The notes under the pieces were generated by a model. That model had not been told where the DNA came from. It made no database searches and saw only the letters and a program-made list of their open reading frames with translations. From the NCBI GenBank assembly GCA_902794095.1, contig CADBFZ010000004.1, positions 124,001 to 188,000 on the forward strand: 64,000 nt of DNA, read 5' to 3'. Positions within the stretch are counted from its first letter, which is position 1. Each line of letters starts with the position of its first letter. This DNA is from an uncultured Lachnospiraceae bacterium. Its GTDB lineage: Bacteria > Bacillota > Clostridia > Lachnospirales > Lachnospiraceae. A program made the position numbers and the translations under genes. Shown here in pieces: positions 26,578 through 34,029 of this stretch.

Positions 26578-29043
26578 TTGTATTTCAGAATGCTAAAAAG
26601 AGACCTCAAAGATAAGGTCACATTAAATATAGTACTTTGCATCTTCATGATGGTTGCCGCAACTCTCATAGTTGTCAGCACGGGATTTGTATATACATTC
26701 CTCGGCGGTATTGATCGCACTTATGAGAAATGCAATACATCGGATTTTATCTTCCTTACGGATAAAAGTTTATCCATGGAAGAAGAACAGAACCGTATAA
26801 TAACGGACCTCCTCCGCACGGATCCTCAGGTGAACGATATAGATATTTCGGAAAGAGTATACCTGAGTACTTCCAGACTTGAATTCGACGGTATCGATAA
26901 AAGAAGTGTGACCAATCTCTACAATCATTCTTTTATGATGTCGCCTGTAAGCAGAGGTCAGAATATTCCCTATGATCTTAATAACGAGCTGTTTACATTG
27001 GAAAGCGGCTGTATTGCTCTTCCGGAAGTAATGGCTCATAACGCGGGAACTCATATCGGGGATAAAGTTAAACTCACCACCGATATGGGAAACATCTATG
27101 AATTTACCGTTTCGCATATCTTCAAAGATCCCAGTTCATCAATGATCAATAAGATCCTCTTTGCGGATGAAGATCTCGAGGCTCTTAAAGATGAATTCAC
27201 CAAGTCCATGTACCTTTATGAGGTCACACTCGTCACTCCGTTTTCATCGGTGGGAGAGCTTCAAAACTGGGGATGGGATTTATACGAAGAACTTAACAGA
27301 TATTCCGAGGAAGGAATCATCACCGGAAAAGTATATGAGATTACTACCGGTAAGAGTAATACCTTCACAGATGATGCAATGATGGCTCTTATCGTAAGCA
27401 TCTTCATGTGTCTGATGGGAATTGCTACTATTATTTTGATCTTCATGTGTATTTCCTTCACACTACATGCCACGGTTAAGAGAGAGGAAAAAGAAATCGG
27501 AACGATGAAAGCAATAGGAGTGGATTCACTCTCTTATAAAATGCTCTTCATCGTAAAATACATTGCCTTCGCAATAATCGGAGGATTCGTAGGACTGGTA
27601 GCCGGGATACCTCTCGGTGAAGTATTTGTCAGCAGATTTGTAGTAAATACACTTAGTCCCGACAGAGGTGTCATAATTCTCCTCGGACTTTTCGGAAGTT
27701 TTATTTTTATTCTTCTTATGATTGCATTTTCTCTGATATCTCTTAGGAGAATGAAGAAGATATCCGTTATGGATGCGATTCATGGAGAAAACAGGGGCGA
27801 GAGATTCAGCCGTATGCCCGGAGTATCTTTGAACAGATCCAAGAGGATATCCGCACCGACTTTCCTGGCAGTTCAGGATATCGTCCGCAAGATGAAGAGA
27901 TATATATTCCTGGTCATCAGTTATGCCATCGGAATAGCCATCGTGCTTCTGGTATTTCAGGTTAAGCGTACCGTCGTAAGTGATGAGTACAGAAAGACTT
28001 ATTGGTACCGTGCGGAAAGCGATGTAATGATCAGGCCTGAGGATGATCTCAGAAACAGCCTTCTCAACAGACTCGGAAGTGAGAAAAATCTGTATCTGTA
28101 TTATGAGGAATACTATAACGAGAACGGAATTCCTCTTGATATTCAGATAATGGATGTGGCGGATGCTTATCTGATAGATGGAGATGAGAGGACCGTTTCC
28201 GGAATATGTTTCGGTGATTATGACATAAGCAGACTTGTTGTAAAAGAAGGCGGTCATACCCCTGAACTTCCAAATGAAGTTGCGGTTTCACATTTCCTTG
28301 AGGAATCACGAGGAGTCGAGCTCGGAGATGTTATCACTGTCGAATATAAAGTATATATGGAGGACGGCTTCAGAATTGAAACTGTAAGGAAAGATTTTGT
28401 GGTAACCGCTTATGTTGAAAGTCTCGGCGGTGCCAGAAATCCCTTTTTCTTCACATGTATCAGGGATGAAGATATTGTTCCGACCAACTTTGATATTTTC
28501 AATGAAGAAATAGTATGCGATGAGAGTGAGTATGATGCATACATTGAAAAGATGCGCGCAGTTAACGAAGATATTCTCATATGGGACAGAGATCAGGTTC
28601 TGGATTACGATCTCGGTAATACTTTCGGAAGGCTGCTTGATTTCCTTGCCCTCTCCATTGGCATCATCCTGGCTGTAACACTTTTCTCAATGTCATTTTT
28701 GTATCAGCAGATCTTTATTGAGGAAGAAGCATCTGATATCGCAATGCTTAAGAGCATGGGATTTGATAAGCACAGCATCAGGAAGTGGCATTTCATGAGA
28801 TTCATTATCCTGATCATCATTTCCGTAGTATTGGCACTGCTTATTGCTATGACATTTAATAAGGTCGTTTTTGAAGCTATCGGATGTGCGACACTGGGTG
28901 TTGCAAATTTTGATATTGCATCACCGCCCCTTGCTGCGACAATTCTTTTGCCTGCAGGACTTGTAGTGATTGTTTCGCTGGTAATGACCGCATCATTTGG
29001 TGCAATGGATCAGATCAGAATTTGGAGGATCCGTAATGAATAA
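26578..29043 (+). CDS. FtsX-family ABC transporter permease
   Basis: An approximately 821-residue permease with the two-FtsX-domain layout: an N-terminal helix, a large extracytoplasmic domain (about 40-260), three helices (about 265-400), a fourth helix (about 445-465), a second extracytoplasmic domain, then three C-terminal helices. Start: TTG 26578 (LYFRMLKRDLKDK) fits the family N-terminus [M]YFRMLKRDL and lies 2 bp after the ATPase stop, with GGGG upstream; TTG 26557 and ATG 26590 are alternatives. The last 8 bp overlap the next gene. Likely expels or senses an envelope-active compound. Confidence 0.9.
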   Translation: MYFRMLKRDLKDKVTLNIVLCIFMMVAATLIVVSTGFVYTFLGGIDRTYEKCNTSDFIFLTDKSLSMEEEQNRIITDLLRTDPQVNDIDISERVYLSTSRLEFDGIDKRSVTNLYNHSFMMSPVSRGQNIPYDLNNELFTLESGCIALPEVMAHNAGTHIGDKVKLTTDMGNIYEFTVSHIFKDPSSSMINKILFADEDLEALKDEFTKSMYLYEVTLVTPFSSVGELQNWGWDLYEELNRYSEEGIITGKVYEITTGKSNTFTDDAMMALIVSIFMCLMGIATIILIFMCISFTLHATVKREEKEIGTMKAIGVDSLSYKMLFIVKYIAFAIIGGFVGLVAGIPLGEVFVSRFVVNTLSPDRGVIILLGLFGSFIFILLMIAFSLISLRRMKKISVMDAIHGENRGERFSRMPGVSLNRSKRISAPTFLAVQDIVRKMKRYIFLVISYAIGIAIVLLVFQVKRTVVSDEYRKTYWYRAESDVMIRPEDDLRNSLLNRLGSEKNLYLYYEEYYNENGIPLDIQIMDVADAYLIDGDERTVSGICFGDYDISRLVVKEGGHTPELPNEVAVSHFLEESRGVELGDVITVEYKVYMEDGFRIETVRKDFVVTAYVESLGGARNPFFFTCIRDEDIVPTNFDIFNEEIVCDESEYDAYIEKMRAVNEDILIWDRDQVLDYDLGNTFGRLLDFLALSIGIILAVTLFSMSFLYQQIFIEEEASDIAMLKSMGFDKHSIRKWHFMRFIILIIISVVLALLIAMTFNKVVFEAIGCATLGVANFDIASPPLAATILLPAGLVVIVSLVMTASFGAMDQIRIWRIRNE

Positions 29044-30430
29044 GTTTAAGAAAAATATGTCACTCCTGTGCGCGGGAGTAATGATGTTAAGTCTGTGCGG
29101 ATGTTCCTCACAGGCAGTTACACCAACCGGACTTGTTAAGGTGGGTTCTTTGAATGTTGAGACCGCTCCCGAATACACCAATGAAAGTCCGACGGAGACC
29201 ATGATGGGTTCATGGTCCTCCGAAAACGGACTTTGCACAATCGTAAAATTTCCAACCTATTATGATGTAACACTTGATTACGAAAACGGAAGTCCCGCTG
29301 AAGTCGGCGTGGCATATGCGGAAACAATTCTCAAAGCTGTTCCGGATTATGAGGAACTTTTCGAGCCCTACCTGTATGAAAACATTAGCTGCCTGTTCGG
29401 AGGCAGGGATATTAACTACGAAGCACTTGAGAGGAGAATAACCACTCTCGAAGCATCGATCCGGGATGAGTACAGAGAGGAGATCGAAAGCTTTGCACGA
29501 ACCATCTCTGCAGGTGAGGAAGGTTATTCCGAAGACGGAAAGCTCAGCTACATCGAGGCAATAACCATGCAGCTGATTCCCGATGCACTCAGACCAACCG
29601 CATGCAGTGCACTTTCCGTAGGCGGATCAATAACCGAGAGCGGACACAGGATTTCTCTTCGCAATCTGGAATGGAATCTGGGAAGTGCTTCACAGATGAC
29701 CATGATCCACTCGGTCGCACACATGAAAAAAGGGGACAGATCTCTGACATCGATTGCCATGCTAGGTCTTCTCGATATGATCACTTCCGTTAATGACGAC
29801 GGAGTTTTGATAGGCATCCTCGATGTCGGTACCGTAAACCACATGGAGTTTGTTTATGAAGGTAAAAAGTGTTATACATTCGAAATCAGATATGCTCTGG
29901 AAGAGTTCGACAATGCAAGAGATGCTGCGGAGTTTCTAAGCGGAGAATGTCAGGACTTTACCTGGTGTAACAACCTTTTGGTATCTGATGATAAGGATGC
30001 CTTTTGCTGTGAAAACCCTACAAGGGAAGTCGTTGAAGCAGGAAGAGCGATTCCCGTCATCAGGGATGTAAATAGCCCGCTTATGGAAGGCCTTGTCTGG
30101 GATACTCCTGATGCACTCTGCATTCTAAATTCTTTTGCTACGGTAGGTAATCAGGACGGATTTACCGGAAATCTCGGAGAAACAAACCGTTTTGTGAAGT
30201 ATAATAATTGGGTAAAAGAAATCGGTCTCTTTTCCGTTGCGGATATGAAAGGTATAATGGCAAGAGAAGTTGTTGACCAGCATGAAGTTGTAAATGTCCA
30301 TAGCAGCGGAACCGTTCATACGGTCATCGTGGATTATGCAACCGGTGATATCCATGTTGCATTCACATACGGAAAATGTGCCGATGATGTTCCCGAATAT
30401 GTACTCGTAGGCAATTACGGAGATAAATGA
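29036..30430 (+). CDS. Lipoprotein with Ntn-hydrolase (C45 acyltransferase / acylase-like) domain
   Basis: A 464-residue exported lipoprotein. Signal MNKFKKNMSLLCAGVMMLSL ends in the lipobox CGC. Cys190 in TACSALSVGG, followed 18-20 residues later by RISLRNLEWN, has the pattern of the catalytic N-terminal Cys and the downstream Asn/Trp segment of the C45 family (acyl-CoA:6-aminopenicillanate acyltransferase, penicillin V acylase and choloylglycine hydrolase-like). The family is normally autoprocessed just before this Cys. The gene overlaps the permease by 8 bp (GGAGG lies inside it) and precedes the response regulator. An amide-cleaving, surface-anchored enzyme in a peptide-responsive ABC operon is unusual. 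Substrate unknown. Confidence 0.75.
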   Translation: MNKFKKNMSLLCAGVMMLSLCGCSSQAVTPTGLVKVGSLNVETAPEYTNESPTETMMGSWSSENGLCTIVKFPTYYDVTLDYENGSPAEVGVAYAETILKAVPDYEELFEPYLYENISCLFGGRDINYEALERRITTLEASIRDEYREEIESFARTISAGEEGYSEDGKLSYIEAITMQLIPDALRPTACSALSVGGSITESGHRISLRNLEWNLGSASQMTMIHSVAHMKKGDRSLTSIAMLGLLDMITSVNDDGVLIGILDVGTVNHMEFVYEGKKCYTFEIRYALEEFDNARDAAEFLSGECQDFTWCNNLLVSDDKDAFCCENPTREVVEAGRAIPVIRDVNSPLMEGLVWDTPDALCILNSFATVGNQDGFTGNLGETNRFVKYNNWVKEIGLFSVADMKGIMAREVVDQHEVVNVHSSGTVHTVIVDYATGDIHVAFTYGKCADDVPEYVLVGNYGDK

Positions 30431-30431
30431 T

Positions 30432-31112
30432 ATGACAGATATTCTCGTAATCGAGGATAACGAAGAACTCGGACAGCTGATCATGGATTTTCTCACTCGC
30501 GAGGGTTATTCCGTCGCATGGGAAAAGAGTGCGGAAGATGGTTTAAAGTTAGTCAATGAGGCAGCATTTAAGATGCTGCTTCTTGACGTTATGCTCCCGG
30601 GAATGAACGGATATGAGGCTCTTCAGGAGATTAGAAAGGAACAAAAGCTCCCTGTTCTTATGATGAGTGCCAAGACCGATGAACAGAGCAAGGTTCTCGG
30701 TTTTGAAGTGGGTGCGGACGATTATATCGACAAGCCCTTTTCTTTTAAGGTGCTGGGACTTAAGATCAAAGCGCTCATGAAGCGCACCTATGATCTTGCC
30801 GAGGACAGACAGCTTCTTACATACGAGAATATTACACTTGATGTTGCCACCAAGACTGTTTACAAGGATGATAATCCGGTTTCAATAACCGGTAAAGAAT
30901 ACGAACTCCTGGAGTACATGATGAGACATCCCGAGCAGATCCTTAATAAGGACAAGCTCTTTAATGAGATATGGGGTGTTGACTGCTTCAGTGACCTGGG
31001 AAGTCTTAATGTGCATATCAGATGGCTCAGGGAAAAACTTGAAGAAGATCCCAAGAATCCCAAACTGATCAAAACTGTTTGGAGAGTGGGATATCAGTTC
31101 GGGGGAAATTAA
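30432..31112 (+). CDS. OmpR-family response regulator
   Basis: A 226-residue regulator. Receiver residues 1-115 include Asp9-type acidic residues (VIEDN), phospho-acceptor Asp52 (LLDVMLPGMNGYE), the Ser/Thr switch (LMMSAKTD) and Lys in DDYIDKPFS. The C-terminal winged helix (about 130-226) has SITGKEYELLEYMMRHPEQILNKDKLF and SLNVHIRWLREKLEEDP, typical of OmpR/PhoB DNA-binding domains. It begins 1 bp after the lipoprotein stop and is 2 bp from the kinase start. It probably controls this operon. Confidence 0.95.
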   Translation: MTDILVIEDNEELGQLIMDFLTREGYSVAWEKSAEDGLKLVNEAAFKMLLLDVMLPGMNGYEALQEIRKEQKLPVLMMSAKTDEQSKVLGFEVGADDYIDKPFSFKVLGLKIKALMKRTYDLAEDRQLLTYENITLDVATKTVYKDDNPVSITGKEYELLEYMMRHPEQILNKDKLFNEIWGVDCFSDLGSLNVHIRWLREKLEEDPKNPKLIKTVWRVGYQFGGN

Positions 31113-31114
31113 GA

Positions 31115-32467
31115 ATGAAGAGAGCCGGAAAATTATATATCATAACGGCCTCTTTATTTGCGTGTATCTTCGTGATCGCAAATATCCTTTTTGGCGTGAT
31201 AGGAAGTAAGCAGGAAGAAGATATTTATGTTCTTATGAACAGGGTGTTCAATGAGATCGAAGCAGAATGCAAACAGTACTCTGCGGATGAAATCTCGGAA
31301 GAGATTGTTACTTCCATAATCAAAGACGTCTACTATTCACATACCGGTGACTATTCATCTGAATACGGGCTTTTAAGTCTTCCTCAAAAAGTCTATTACA
31401 TTCCTGCAACATATTCCGACACTTCTGTCACATTATTAAACAGGGACAAAGAATTCGAGAAGGTCTGGATGCTGGGACGAGACGGAAATGTTCTCGGATT
31501 TGTTGTATTTGAATTTGCTCAGTCCGGATATGGCAGTCTTCGCATATTGGTAAATGCTGCAATCGCGGTTTCTTTTGCGGTAGCGATAGTAATATGCATC
31601 TATATCAATTCATATGTATTAAGACCGTTCACCAAGTTTGCATCATACCCCGAAAAGCTTTCCAAGAATCAGCTTACGGAGAAACTTCCGGAGACGAAGA
31701 ACCGCCTTTTCGGCCGCTTCACCTGGGGTATTAATATGTTAAATGATAAGCTTGCAAGTGACAGGAAGAGGATCAATGAACTCAGCCGCGATCACCTTAC
31801 AATGCTTACCACCATTGCCCACGGCATCAAAACTCCTGTTGCAAATATCAAGCTTTATGCGGATGCGATAGAAACGGGACTCTATCAACCTGACGGTAAA
31901 ATAAATGAAAGCGATGCGGAAGTTGCATCGAAGATTTCCAAGAATGCGGATGATATCACCGAAATTGTTAAGGAACTAATCGATAAAGCATCCGGCGGTG
32001 TTGTTGATTTTGAACCCGAGATAAGTTCTTTTTATCTTAGCGAACTGACGGATTTCCTGAAGGAAGAATACGGAAAGAGACTGGATGTTCTCAGGATTCC
32101 TTATAAATTCGAAGTTGAAGATAATGCGATGATAAAGAGTGACAAGAACGGTCTTTGCCGCATCCTGTCACAGCTTATGGAAAACGCGATCAAATACGGT
32201 AACGGTGAAGGCATCTTCGTTAATATCAGAAAAGACGAAGAAGGTTATTATATTTCCGTCAGAAATAAGGGAAAGGTTCTTGATAAGAAGGAACTTCCTT
32301 TTATCTTTAACAGTTTCTGGAGAGGGTCCAACTCAGAAGGCATCGAAGGCAGCGGTATTGGGCTTTTCGAAAGTTTCGAAATCGCTCGCAGACTCGACGG
32401 CGAAATCTACGCCCGGGCAGATGCTGATAAGAGCGAGATGGAATTCGAGGTATTCTTAAACAGGTAA
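31115..32467 (+). CDS. Sensor histidine kinase of the ABC operon
   Basis: A 450-residue membrane kinase. TM1 about 9-30, an extracytoplasmic loop of about 110 residues, TM2 about 145-165, a linker, then HisKA with His236 (LTTIAHGIKTPVANIKL), an N-box (QLMENAIKYGNG) and an ATP lid (EGSGIGLFESFEIARRLDG). The start is ATG 31115, with GGGGAAAT upstream; an in-frame start at 31079 lies inside the regulator gene. The extracytoplasmic loop is large enough for direct sensing, unlike the loopless BceS type. It ends the operon. Confidence 0.93.
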   Translation: MKRAGKLYIITASLFACIFVIANILFGVIGSKQEEDIYVLMNRVFNEIEAECKQYSADEISEEIVTSIIKDVYYSHTGDYSSEYGLLSLPQKVYYIPATYSDTSVTLLNRDKEFEKVWMLGRDGNVLGFVVFEFAQSGYGSLRILVNAAIAVSFAVAIVICIYINSYVLRPFTKFASYPEKLSKNQLTEKLPETKNRLFGRFTWGINMLNDKLASDRKRINELSRDHLTMLTTIAHGIKTPVANIKLYADAIETGLYQPDGKINESDAEVASKISKNADDITEIVKELIDKASGGVVDFEPEISSFYLSELTDFLKEEYGKRLDVLRIPYKFEVEDNAMIKSDKNGLCRILSQLMENAIKYGNGEGIFVNIRKDEEGYYISVRNKGKVLDKKELPFIFNSFWRGSNSEGIEGSGIGLFESFEIARRLDGEIYARADADKSEMEFEVFLNR

Positions 32468-32475
32468 TCCCAATC

Positions 32476-32525
32476 TTGACTCCCAACCTATAAAAGATTA
32501 TCATCTGTAGTTAGGCAAAGCTAAC
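32476..32525 (+). promoter_or_regulatory. Upstream promoter of tetR with GTTAG-N6-CTAAC operator (site 5)
   Basis: -35 TTGACT (32476-32481), 17-bp spacer, -10 TATCAT (32499-32504). The inverted repeat GTTAGGCAAAGCTAAC (32510-32525) starts 5 bp after the -10, as at sites 2 and 3. Confidence 0.7.
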
Positions 32526-32540
32526 CAAATTGGCCTACCA

Positions 32541-32594
32541 TTGACGAATCAACAATATTAATATAAGATAACGATGTTACGTAACGTTGTTATC
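32541..32594 (+). promoter_or_regulatory. Proximal tetR promoter and 28-bp TetR operator palindrome
   Basis: -35 TTGACG (32541-32546), 17-bp spacer, -10 TAAGAT (32564-32569). A near-perfect 28-bp palindrome spans 32567-32594 (left arm GATAACGATGTTAC, right arm GTAACGTTGTTATC) and covers the -10 and start region. This is the expected place and size for TetR autorepression. Confidence 0.75.
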
Positions 32595-32608
32595 AACCGG
32601 AGCATTTT

Positions 32609-33223
32609 ATGAAAAAGACAGGAGATCAGGGAACCAAAGAAGCTCTCATCGAAGCTGCGAAGAAGGAGTTTCTTGAAAAAGGTTATAACAAAGCATCCCT
32701 CAGAACCATCTGCGCAAATGCGGGGGTGACTACCGGGGCGTTGTATTTTTTCTTTGAAAATAAAGCGGACCTTTTCGCTGCAATCGTAGATCCTCCGCTT
32801 AAGGAACTGAAGAGAATCCTCATCAAGCATTTCACAGAGGATGTGGAGGAAGCTAAAAGGCTTGCATCGATAGAGGATGCTGATCTTGATCACACCGAGA
32901 TAAGCGACAAGATCGTCGGACACATCTACGAAAATTACGACAGCTTCATGCTTCTTCTGAACGCATCGGAGAACACGGTATACGAAAACGTCGTTGATGA
33001 GTTCGTTGATATGCTGGACAGAACCATACCTCCGATGATGGCCAATATCAAAGGCTACACCTACGATGAGCACATGTCCCACTGGATGGCACACATCTCA
33101 ATCGACGCATTCATCCATGTCATCCGCCATGAGAAGGATGTGAACAAGGCCAAAGAAAGGCTCGCTAAGATCCTGAACTATCTTGTTTTGGGCTGGATCC
33201 AGCTGGCAATGGAAAAGAAATAA
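32609..33223 (+). CDS. TetR/AcrR-family transcriptional regulator
   Basis: A 204-residue regulator. The N-terminal HTH is complete: KEALIEAAKKEFLEKGYNKASLRTICANAGVTTGALYFFFENKADLFAAI (residues about 9-58). The C-terminal all-helical ligand domain is unremarkable and ends in GWIQLAMEKK. It lies directly upstream of an ABC/FtsX pair and between two related palindromes (32567-32594 and 33292-33306), so it most likely represses itself and the exporter, with inducer unknown. The CCGGAGC motif gives a moderate ribosome site. Confidence 0.94.
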   Translation: MKKTGDQGTKEALIEAAKKEFLEKGYNKASLRTICANAGVTTGALYFFFENKADLFAAIVDPPLKELKRILIKHFTEDVEEAKRLASIEDADLDHTEISDKIVGHIYENYDSFMLLLNASENTVYENVVDEFVDMLDRTIPPMMANIKGYTYDEHMSHWMAHISIDAFIHVIRHEKDVNKAKERLAKILNYLVLGWIQLAMEKK

Positions 33224-33291
33224 GTCACACAATTAACCGCTTCGCAAATTGAATGTTTTCTTTTTGCTGAAGCGGAAAAAAATAACAATTA

Positions 33292-33306
33292 CATAACAAT
33301 GTTATG
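33292..33306. promoter_or_regulatory. Second TetR operator, before the ABC genes
   Basis: CATAACAATGTTATG, palindromic about its centre, matches the half-site sequence of the 28-bp palindrome (ATAAC-R-ATGTTA-Y). It lies 22 bp before the ABC start and just upstream of GGGAGG. Confidence 0.65.
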
Positions 33307-33327
33307 TTAAAGGGAGGAAATGAAAAA

Positions 33328-34029
33328 ATGTATCTGGAGATCAAAGATGTCAAAAAAAGCTACGGCGAAGGCGGGGGATACGTGCAGGTTCTTAAAGGCG
33401 TAAACACCGGCGTGGAGAAGGGGCAGATGTGCGTTATTCAGGGAACATCCGGCTCCGGTAAGTCCACGCTTTTGAACTGCATAGGCGGTCTTGATTATAT
33501 GGATTCCGGTTCCATTAAGGTGGATGGCACCGAAATCTTCGGAATGAAAAACGGCGCCCTTTCCGATTACAGAAGGGACAACCTGGGTTTTATTTTCCAG
33601 TTTTATAATCTCGTCCCCAACCTTACGGTAAAAGAAAACATTCAGGTCTGCGAGTATCTCACCAAGGACCCGCTGAACATGGATGAGCTTCTCGATGTGC
33701 TTGGGCTTACCGAACATCAGAATAAATTCCCCGCGCAGCTCTCAGGCGGACAGCAGCAAAGATGCGCCATAGCAAGGGCATTGATCAAGAACCCCAAGCT
33801 CCTTCTCTGTGACGAGCCCACCGGTGCACTTGATTCAAATACATCAAGGGACATCCTGATTCTTCTGGAAGAGATCAATGCAAAGTACGGAACAACGATG
33901 CTGATCGTAACCCATAACAATTCGATCAAGAACATGGTCCATAAGGTAATCTTCCTGAAGGATGGAGTTGTTAAGAATGAGTACATGAACGAAACAAGAA
34001 TTCCCGCATGTGAATTGGAGGATCTGTAA
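33328..34029 (+). CDS. ABC transporter ATP-binding protein (TetR-controlled unit)
   Basis: A 233-residue ATPase with Walker A GTSGSGKST, Q-loop FIFQFYNLVPNLTV, signature LSGGQQQRCAIARAL, Walker B LLLCDEPTGALDS and the switch His in IVTHNNSI. It belongs to the MacB/LolD/YtrE subgroup. The start at 33328 (MYLEIKDVKKSYG) fits the family; the in-frame codon at 33304 precedes the ribosome site. Its stop and the permease start share an A (TAATG). A separate, unrelated paralogue of the ATPase at 25782. Confidence 0.95.
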   Translation: MYLEIKDVKKSYGEGGGYVQVLKGVNTGVEKGQMCVIQGTSGSGKSTLLNCIGGLDYMDSGSIKVDGTEIFGMKNGALSDYRRDNLGFIFQFYNLVPNLTVKENIQVCEYLTKDPLNMDELLDVLGLTEHQNKFPAQLSGGQQQRCAIARALIKNPKLLLCDEPTGALDSNTSRDILILLEEINAKYGTTMLIVTHNNSIKNMVHKVIFLKDGVVKNEYMNETRIPACELEDL

